Origin: Mimachlamys varia | Lineage: Eukaryota > Mollusca > Bivalvia > Pectinida > Pectinidae | Assembly (NCBI GenBank): GCA_947623455.1 | Contig: OX392533.1 | Coordinates: 30,440,229-30,504,228 of the forward strand | Reading direction: 5' to 3' | Length of the DNA stretch: 64,000 nucleotides | Shown here: positions 58,001 through 64,000 of the stretch, one piece after another | Position numbering within the stretch: position 1 is the stretch's first letter | Layout: each line of letters begins with the position of its first letter | Program-made: the position numbers and the translations under genes | Notes under the pieces: model-generated | Told to the model about the DNA's origin: nothing | Seen by the model: the letters and a program-made list of their open reading frames with translations, nothing else | The model's database searches: none

Positions 58001-61000
58001 GTTTCTGTGAGTACGAGACAGTACAACTCCAGAGTTAATGTTTCTGTGAGTCTGAGACAGTACAGCTCCAGAGTTAATGTTTCTGTGAGTATGAGACAGT
58101 ACAGCTCCAGAGTTAATGTTTCTGTGAGTATGAGACAGTACAGCTCCAGAGTTAATGTTTCTGTGAGTATGAGACAGTACAGCTCCAGAGTTAATGTTTC
58201 TGTGAGTATGAGACAGTACAGCTCCGGAATCAACGTTTCTGTGAGTCTGAGACAGTACAGCTCCAGAGTTAATGTTTCAGTGAGTATGAGACAGTACAGC
58301 TCCGGAGTTAATGTTTCTGTGAGTAAGGGACAGTACAGTCCTACATACCGCTGTTACTGAAGGCGTGATAAACTTCAGGCATATCCACAAAAACTTGTTT
58401 ATCCTGTAGCCAAGCATGAGTTCGATGACGTCATAGAACCTATGTGCTCCTGAAATAATGACGAAATTACTGCAGTTTATAAACAATAAATGTATCATTA
58501 TCACAGTTAAGTGCATTTAAAATGCCATGTCACAATATTTTTAATAATGTTACTCTTGGTATTGTAATGATATATATCGTAGTAAGGGTAAATACATATA
58601 AAGATGACGTAACACACACATATGCTCCACCTTTTAAATTTAGTAATTGATACAATATGCCGAAAAAAAAATTAAACTGAATCATATAGCTGTTTCGTCC
58701 TCCTAGAACTCTTCAGTGATGCTAGGGACAAAAAGGTGAAAATCCAAAATTTGTATACTACATGTGGAATATTCATAATCTCGAATCGAACGCAAAAACC
58801 AGTTAACGGTCTTAATATTATGATTTCTTATTCAGTATCTACAACGACGAACATTTTACTTGTCAAAATGAATTATAGAATGATATCTTTTTTGATACCA
58901 TGACGTCATGCGATTTTGAATGGGCAACCCTATGCAACCCTACCTTCTGTTACTTGTTTTTTTTTCTTGTAAGAGTAAATTATAATGTAGGTACGTAAAT
59001 ATCGTTGTATAGGCCGACCGATCAGCATCATGCCCTACAGTCATTTCGTCGGAATATGAGCAGAATGTTTAAGATTTTGAATAATAAACTTAATTCGGAC
59101 TGGTCAATATGAAAGGTGGGGGTTCTTAATCAAAGGGATACTATTCAATACTTCACTAGCAATATAAAACACAATCAACTTTGATTATTTAGTTTGTTAA
59201 TGACTATTACTAAAACAAGCACTTACCAAATATCCATCCTATGGCAATACATTCCCAGAAGCATACCCATAACATCACCATACCACTGGCCGAGTAGTAA
59301 TCAAACAGGGTGAAGATGTATATACCTCCCTATAATAAGAAAGAACATATCTTATACATAACATACAGAGGTGACATAAGCTGCATCTTTTTAAATTTAG
59401 TAATAAATGCAGTATGCCGAAAAAAATATTAGACTGTATCAGACAGCTGTTTCGTCCTTCTAGGACTCGTCAGTGATGCTAGAGGCCAAAAGGTGGGAAT
59501 CCAAAATTTTAGTGATACAAATATAGATATCCCAGCATGGTAAATTTAGGGAACGTGTAAATAAAATATATCATACTGAGAACACAATGCAAAATTGCGT
59601 CACGTCTGAAACAAGATATTAGTTGCTTGACGGCTGAATATGCAATCGTGTCAATAGTTGTTAAATTTAAATCAATTGTATGTGTATTCAACCCAAGTGA
59701 ATTAATATGTGCTTCTCTCGGATATTAAAAACAAGTTAAATAATTTCATGTATTTTTCCAGTATGAGGAAATGTGATTTTGTCTGCGCATTAAGTTTTGG
59801 CGCCTTAATACAACATCGTTAGTATATGTCACTGGAAAGCACATCTTAAATCATGGTCTGACAGAAAATGACTGCCTTTTCAACGTTTCAGCAAAAAGGA
59901 TAAATGAAAATGATATAGAAGACTATATCAAAATGCAAATGACGGAACGTAAATAACAGTATTGAACAAGTCAAAGCATACATTGGTTTTTCTGCATATT
60001 AATCAATTTTGAGATATGGATAATTTATCACTTTTACAGTTGTTTATGATTCGATATTGTATTTACCAAACACAGACACAATTTTACCTTCGTTGTCATA
60101 GACAGTCCTATCAGAAAGGCACCAATACAGTATACTGCTGTTACGGCCATCCGGTGCCAAGGTTTGTTCAGGTACTTTGGAAACATGTCTAAAATAGGAG
60201 TGATGACTGCCTCTACATGTACAAACTAAAAAGGAAAGCATAACGTAGAAATTACATCAAATTTACATCACAGTTATTTCATTATTACATCAAATTAACA
60301 TCACAATTATTTTATTATTACATCAAATTTATATCACTTTTATTTTATTTTATTATTACAATAAATTTACATCACAATTTTTTAATCTATTTTATTTTTA
60401 CATCAAATTTACATCACACTTATTTTACATTTAAATTTTATAAGACTTATCCTCATTGCAATAAATTGATTTTTAAAGTATGAAGTCCCTTGTTTTATGA
60501 CATACATGACATCCATGTTAACATCAAGTCCTCCAAGTCATTTTCAATCACATCAAGTAAGCAAACTAATGAGCATACTTTAAAATGTCCATCTTCATAT
60601 CACACAAAGATACAAAATTTTTCTCGATGAGACTCAGATTGCGACCATAAAACTTGTCATAGTTCTGACCAACCTACATATCTCGAATCCCAGTAGAGTA
60701 AGTTTGTTTGTCGACATCAATCACGGAAATCTCTATATTTAGAGCAAGCCCTAGAATAGCCAATCAACTGCAATAAAGTGCAATGAAATTTGAATTATTT
60801 TACATAAACAAGTTCAACTGTCGTACCTGACTATCGATTCCAACGAGGAAGAGCATAAAGAAAAACAGTGCGGACCACAAATGGGACAGGGGCATGCTCA
60901 GGACCGCCTTCGGGTACGTGATGAACGCTAAACCAGCACCTATAACAGACAACACTTGGCATTTATAAGCTGATCACACTCTTTTCGGTAAGGTATGAAG

Positions 61001-64000
61001 GCAAACCATGTGCCTTTAAAAAATCATACTTTTATCTGCTTTAATATGCTATCTAAGTTATTTATAAACATTGTTATTTATAGATATAATGTAAAATCAT
61101 ATATCTACGTGGGCTAACATTTTCTAAAAAGACTATTTCATACGGAATGATTCGTGGATTAAAATATTATTCTAAAAATGCGTGCATTAGAAATTCATTA
61201 TTTTGAATGAACCCACGTATAAACTTAAACTAAAGCCCAGGAAATGTAATGATTTTACAGTACTCGATATTATAATCTGTTAGAAGTTCAAAACTGTATG
61301 TATGAAATGAAGGCTAACCATTGAAACAAGAATGATTGTAAACTGTAGTTGTCAGCGGCATACTGATGACTAGTGTTAAAGACAGTATACCGATCATGTG
61401 GACATAATAAATCACCAAGTTCGTATTCAAGTTAATGTTGGGAAATATCCTGATGCGCAGAGAAACATTAAATGTCTGTTATATAATAAGAATGCCATCT
61501 ACACGTCCCTACCAGCAGCTTTTGGCGGTTTTCAACAATGTTTAATATTACAAATTATAATTGACCCCCCCCCCCCCAAAAAAAAAAACAAACCAAAACA
61601 ACAAAAAACAACCGTATTGAACTTTTTTTTAAGGTTCGATTGTTGTAAAGCAAGTTCCTCAACCTGCCCAGCCTCTTTTGCAAATGCACAACCTAGTTTT
61701 GCATATTACTCGAAAATGTATATTTGAAATATCTGTTTTTGAATTTCAAGACCGTTTAAAACTTGCCTGACGAAACGACCTCCGATATGTCCACTCTCTG
61801 TTCCGTTGCCATGAATCCAAGAATCGAGAAAACAGCGAATCCGCCGAGGAGGCTAGTGCCACTGTTGATGCACATGATGATGAAACAGTCCCTGAAACGA
61901 GATGCAAATATTACGTTATGATGTCGAATATTCGCCATTTCTTTCTACATGCATTGGAGAACTGCTTCAAAACATTCTAGGACAACTGTGCTTTTTGAAC
62001 AATCTATTCCCCAGAACCCAGATGTCGAACGTAAAGAGATCTATGTCCCTTCTAAATACACGTCAACAACTTGAATATTTCAATATTTAATTGGTTGAAA
62101 TAATATTTATCCAACACATTACTAAAACGTTGATAATTGGTGACCATAATTTTTATTAATATAAATTGTACATGCGTCCATTTTGATTTCTTGTCGCTTG
62201 CAGTTACATTTATAGTGCATTGATAGTAATGTTTCTCTGTTTGTGGTGTATCCATAACACTTAAAATATCGCAAAAAGGGAATGTTTTTCTCTCTCTTAT
62301 AAATGAACATGATTACTTTTGAACAGAATTATAAATGTGAGTTGTGAGTTCAGCTGAACCGCTGACCCACTCATTCCCTTTGCGATATGAATACCTGTAA
62401 AAGTTATTGTCAAACTTCTTGTAGCTTCCCAGTGTAATCATGGCTCCTAGTGCAATAGCGAGGGAGAAAAATATCTGAGTCCCTCCATCGACCCAAACCT
62501 GTAAAACGAATCAGTTCTAGAACAGACGGCCTCTCAGGGTAACACGGCCTGCAAATTGATCAGATCTAAGCCAGCTTACAGATGCAGATAGACGGACTTC
62601 CTTATGAAAAATGCGCAGGTCTCAAACGTTCAAGCTATACATTTGAACGTCGGCAAAACGTCTGACTGCAAAATAAAAAGAACTGTCCCCCACACGATGT
62701 TAGGCAGCACGGGATTTCAAACTCACAAAGATCTTCCGCGAATCCCTTTTCTGTGAAATAATAGGGGCCCTAATTCAAGAAACCGTTCCAATGCTTAAGT
62801 ATAGAGATTCTGTGCTTAAACCAACATTCTAGTTACTAGCAAAAATCCTCTTAAATTGTCTAAACGTCTAGTCTATGAAATGAAAATGGTATTTGGTAAA
62901 AAGATTATCCTTTATTTGTTTAAATCATTGATTATAACGTGAATTTTAAAACATAAAAACGGTTTCATGAATACGCGCCAAATAACAATGAAGAAAGGAC
63001 AAATTTCTTCGTGTAAAATGAAAGCAAAAATGGAAACACTAAATCATTATTCAACAAAGTACGTGTTTTAAAAATCGTCAGTCTCACCAGAGTTGATCAC
63101 TGCACATTTCCTGCATGCAAAATGTGTAAAATAAGAAAATCGTGCGAAAGCTTTTCAAAAATATGCACTTTAATTATGATATTCTTGAAATAATGTGTGT
63201 TCAAATAAATTCACAACCCCTTATAGCTAAACAGAAGAGATCACATGCCTGAAAAACAATACAAAATTCAAACAGATACTACAATTGATATGACCTTCCT
63301 CTTGCATGTAAACTTATCAATATTGAAGCAGGTATGCTCTCAAATTGGCACACTCCGATATCCTTATGGTTTACCTAGCCAAACGTCACAAGCGCAATGG
63401 TAATCTTTGACTACGAATTCGTATGAGTGAGTAAAGCATGTTTGTTTGGAGAATATTATAATATAATGAGGGATTTTTGATATGATATCCTTCTTAAAGG
63501 TCATTATCTATACATAATCTAGCCTTTATGTAACAAAATCGTATCTGAACAACTTTTTATTAAATTATAAAAAATGGTATACAACACACGCATGACTGCA
63601 AAGAGATTGGAAAACAAAGTAAGAGCTTTTATTGAAGTGCTAAAACCGGATATTGGTTTTTCAAAATCATTGATGGGTTTACAAGGGTAAAGAACCAATA
63701 AAGAACTAGCGTTTGCTATAAGAATACACGGTTATTGTACAAAACACTAACATTCTTGTATATTTAACATTTATGTAGAAGCAAAATATTGAAAGCATGA
63801 CTTGTCGATTTCCTTTTCAGCGGCATACCTTGAGCTGGAAGATGTCGTAACGCACACACATGCGGTGCACCTGTTAAAAAGAATCTTTAGGAATAATAAC
63901 AAGTTATCCAATTGAAAAGCACCTGTCCGTGCGAATGTTGGCGTTTCCGATTTAAACCCAAAGGGACCGAGACCTACCTGCGCCTCGGCGAGCTTGTTGA
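54869..64000 (-). CDS. SLC6 sodium/chloride-dependent neurotransmitter transporter (3' part)
   Basis: Joining 64000-63978, 62498-62395, 61891-61767, 60939-60827, 60225-60088, 59329-59227, 58449-58349, 56305-56138 and 55024-54869 gives about 342 residues in phase, from the loop before TM6 to the C-terminus. Family marks include [12 protein letters not shown] (TM6), CINSGTS (TM7), [15 protein letters not shown] (TM8, sodium-2 site Asp-Ser), [16 protein letters not shown] (TM10), [10 protein letters not shown] and [13 protein letters not shown] (TM11-12). Such plasma-membrane proteins use the Na+ gradient, with Cl-, to import GABA, glycine, taurine, creatine or related substrates. The substrate is not assignable: the TM6 unwound segment reads SLAIALG. 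TM1-5 and the promoter are outside the window. Confidence 0.9.
55616..55665 (-). ncRNA. Hammerhead ribozyme copy C (decayed, intronic)
   Basis: It has the same flanks and layout as copies A and B, but the core reads TTGACAA (C3 and G8 changed) and stem II is weakened. GAAAC is kept. It is sense to SLC6, in the last intron. Expected inactive. Confidence 0.5.
56138..56305 (-). CDS. SLC6 exon, TM12 region
   Basis: 168 nt, phase 0 at both ends. Acceptor TTTGTTTTTCAG ends at 56306; donor is GAG|GTAATTTG. It encodes [16 protein letters not shown], the YPPLGEAFG motif, the final membrane helix and GTLFE. Confidence 0.88.
57101..58338. repeat. 39-bp minisatellite in an SLC6 intron
   Basis: About 31 copies of a 39-bp unit (GACAGTACAGCTCCAGAG, TTAATGTTTCTGTGAGTATGA). 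Since 39 is a multiple of 3 and the unit lacks stops, a 419-codon plus ORF and a 390-codon minus ORF run through it; both are artefacts with a 13-residue period. One codon-sized position alternates among ACG, ATG and CTG, in a pattern suggesting higher-order blocks. It starts about a dozen bases inside the 5' splice site of the 58449-58349 exon. Confidence 0.95.
58349..58449 (-). CDS. SLC6 exon, TM10-TM11 loop and TM11
   Basis: 101 nt (2 + 33 codons). Acceptor ATTATTTCAG ends at 58450; donor is GCG|GTATGTAG. It encodes [19 protein letters not shown] and [10 protein letters not shown]. It contains a TGACGTCA octamer (58426) within the coding sequence for YDVIE. Confidence 0.88.
58676..58726 (-). 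ncRNA. Hammerhead ribozyme copy B (intronic, core intact)
   Basis: On the minus strand: stem I 5' CTAGCATCA, core CTGAAGA, stem II GTTC-TAGG-AGGAC, GAAA, stem III ACAGCTAT, cleavage after A at 58685, stem I 3' TGATTCAG. All invariant core bases (C3 U4 G5 A6, G8 A9, G12 A13 A14) are present; stem III has one C-A mismatch. It lies in the intron between the TM10 and TM11 exons, sense to SLC6. Confidence 0.72.
59227..59329 (-). CDS. SLC6 exon, TM10
   Basis: 103 nt (34 codons + 1). Acceptor CTTATTATAG ends at 59330; donor is TTTG|GTAAGT. It encodes [18 protein letters not shown] through ECIAIGWIF. The Asp of FDYYSAS corresponds to the extracellular-gate acidic residue of GABA transporters. Confidence 0.9.
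59432..59484 (-). ncRNA. Hammerhead ribozyme copy A (intronic, complete)
   Basis: On the minus strand: stem I 5' CTAGCATCA, core CTGACGA, stem II GTCC-TAGA-AGGAC, GAAA, stem III ACAGCTGT, C at the cleavage position (cut expected between 59442 and 59441), stem I 3' TGATACAG with an internal loop. Every invariant core nucleotide is present. Stem III is a perfect palindrome with almost no loop, as in retrozyme and Schistosoma-type hammerheads that cleave best as dimers. It lies in the intron between the TM9 and TM10 exons, sense to SLC6. The surrounding 140 bp matches copies B-D. Confidence 0.82.
60088..60225 (-). CDS. SLC6 exon, TM9
   Basis: 138 nt, 46 codons, phase 0 at both ends. Acceptor CCTTTTTAG ends at 60226; donor is AAG|GTAAAATTG. 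It encodes [19 protein letters not shown] and the ninth membrane helix ending IGLSMTTK. Confidence 0.88.
60250..60440. repeat. Degenerate tandem repeat next to the TM9 exon acceptor
   Basis: About five imperfect units of TTACATCAAATTTACATCAC plus ATTATTTTATTA. It begins about 25 bp upstream of the splice acceptor at 60226 on the gene strand. Confidence 0.75.
60827..60939 (-). CDS. SLC6 exon, TM8
   Basis: 113 nt (2 + 37 codons). Acceptor GTCTGTTATAG ends at 60940; donor is CAG|GTACGA. It encodes [20 protein letters not shown] and FLVGIDSQ, including the Asp-Ser pair of the second sodium site. Confidence 0.9.
61565..61592. repeat. Poly-C / poly-A tract
   Basis: About 14 C followed by about 11 A, in the SLC6 intron between the TM7 and TM6 exons' neighbourhood; compare 13871-13897. 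The ORF at 61398-61727 crosses it and is not a gene. Confidence 0.7.
61767..61891 (-). CDS. SLC6 exon, TM7, with GC donor
   Basis: 125 nt (1 + 41 codons + 1). Acceptor TCGTTTCAG ends at 61892. It encodes [18 protein letters not shown], the TM7 sodium-site Asn-Ser, and [12 protein letters not shown]. The donor is CAG|GCAAGT: a GC-AG intron with an otherwise ideal consensus. Joining to GTGCTGG in the next exon restores the family motif S-G-x-G-L-A-F. Confidence 0.9.
62395..62498 (-). CDS. SLC6 exon, TM6
   Basis: 104 nt (34 codons + 2). Acceptor CGTTTTACAG ends at 62499; donor is CAG|GTATTC. It encodes [18 protein letters not shown] and [10 protein letters not shown]. The segment after FFS forms the unwound substrate-contact region in the family; SLAIALG differs from the glycine-rich version of GABA transporters. 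Confidence 0.9.
62764..62985. mobile_element. Possible MITE in SLC6 intron
   Basis: GGGCCCTAATTCAAGAAACC and, about 200 bp on, AACGGTTTCATGAATACGC form short, imperfect inverted ends (13 of 14 matching in the core). No clear target duplication. Confidence 0.35.
63829..63870 (-). CDS. Candidate 42-nt cassette microexon of SLC6
   Basis: Between the loop exon and the TM6 exon, a 42-nt open stretch is bounded by TTTTTAACAG| (ends 63871) and AAG|GTATGC. Both flanking junctions are phase 0, so inclusion adds exactly 14 residues ([14 protein letters not shown]) just before TM6, while skipping gives the canonical family junction LAEAQ-VWVDGG. Inclusion is inferred from splice signals only; it could be chance. 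Confidence 0.4.
63978..64000 (-). CDS. SLC6 exon, end of loop before TM6 (cut by window edge)
   Basis: Only the last 23 nt are in the window, encoding NKLAEAQ, followed by donor CAG|GTAGGT. This fits the conserved P-F-KLAEAQ-VW stretch of SLC6 proteins. The exon continues beyond base 64000. Confidence 0.8.

Noticed and set aside
57061..58360. Opposed ORFs of 390 (minus) and 419 (plus) codons with 13-residue repeats
   Set aside because: They are readings of a 39-bp noncoding minisatellite inside an SLC6 intron; the minus ORF would overlap intron sequence between two well-supported exons.

Overview
The window is 64 kb of AT-rich, intron-rich animal DNA, most likely from a bivalve mollusc. The evidence is indirect: a single-exon Mab-21/cGAS-like protein of the type expanded in bivalves, tRNA-derived SINEs with a molluscan look, many MITEs and hammerhead-ribozyme repeats. 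The species cannot be named. Three genes can be supported, all on the minus strand, and they occupy little of the sequence. The rest is repeats and unannotatable intergenic or intronic DNA.

Layout. 1-4.4 kb: first copy of a segmental duplication (about 1.03-3.68 kb; partner at 17.10-18.79 kb), carrying a 1.1-kb foldback element that the partner lacks, then a hammerhead-ribozyme repeat. 4.47-9.03 kb: a 17-bp satellite whose plus strand is stop-poor in all three frames and yields many false ORFs. 11.57-13.63 kb: intact 685-residue Mab-21-family (cGAS-like receptor) gene. 16.7-23 kb: SINE, second duplication copy with a MITE insertion, a 7-bp-TSD MITE, dispersed repeats and a LINE fragment. 23.22-27.14 kb: a 3.9-kb element with about 51-bp terminal inverted repeats and a 9-bp target-site duplication. 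28.00-36.67 kb: a four-exon CRAL-TRIO (Sec14-like) gene; all joins keep phase and give 352 residues. Two of its introns contain minisatellites. 37-54 kb: mostly noncoding, with MITEs, a LINE reverse-transcriptase relic and a second SINE. 54.87-64.00 kb: nine recognised exons, plus one optional microexon, of an SLC6 sodium/chloride-dependent neurotransmitter transporter (end of the loop before TM6 through the C-terminus). The 5' part lies beyond the window.

The genes are functionally unrelated: innate-immune nucleotidyltransferase fold, lipid transfer and amino-acid/neurotransmitter transport. The most interesting signal is a dispersed family of about 140 bp carrying type-I hammerhead ribozymes. 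There are five copies. Three lie in three different introns of the SLC6 gene, all in sense orientation, and two of those keep every core nucleotide. Also notable are a MITE family with 7-bp target duplications, minisatellites that begin at or just inside 5' splice sites, a candidate 42-nt cassette exon in the transporter, and 15 exact copies of TGACGTCA where fewer than one is expected by composition. All alignments, counts and coordinates were made by eye, so boundaries of repeats are approximate.
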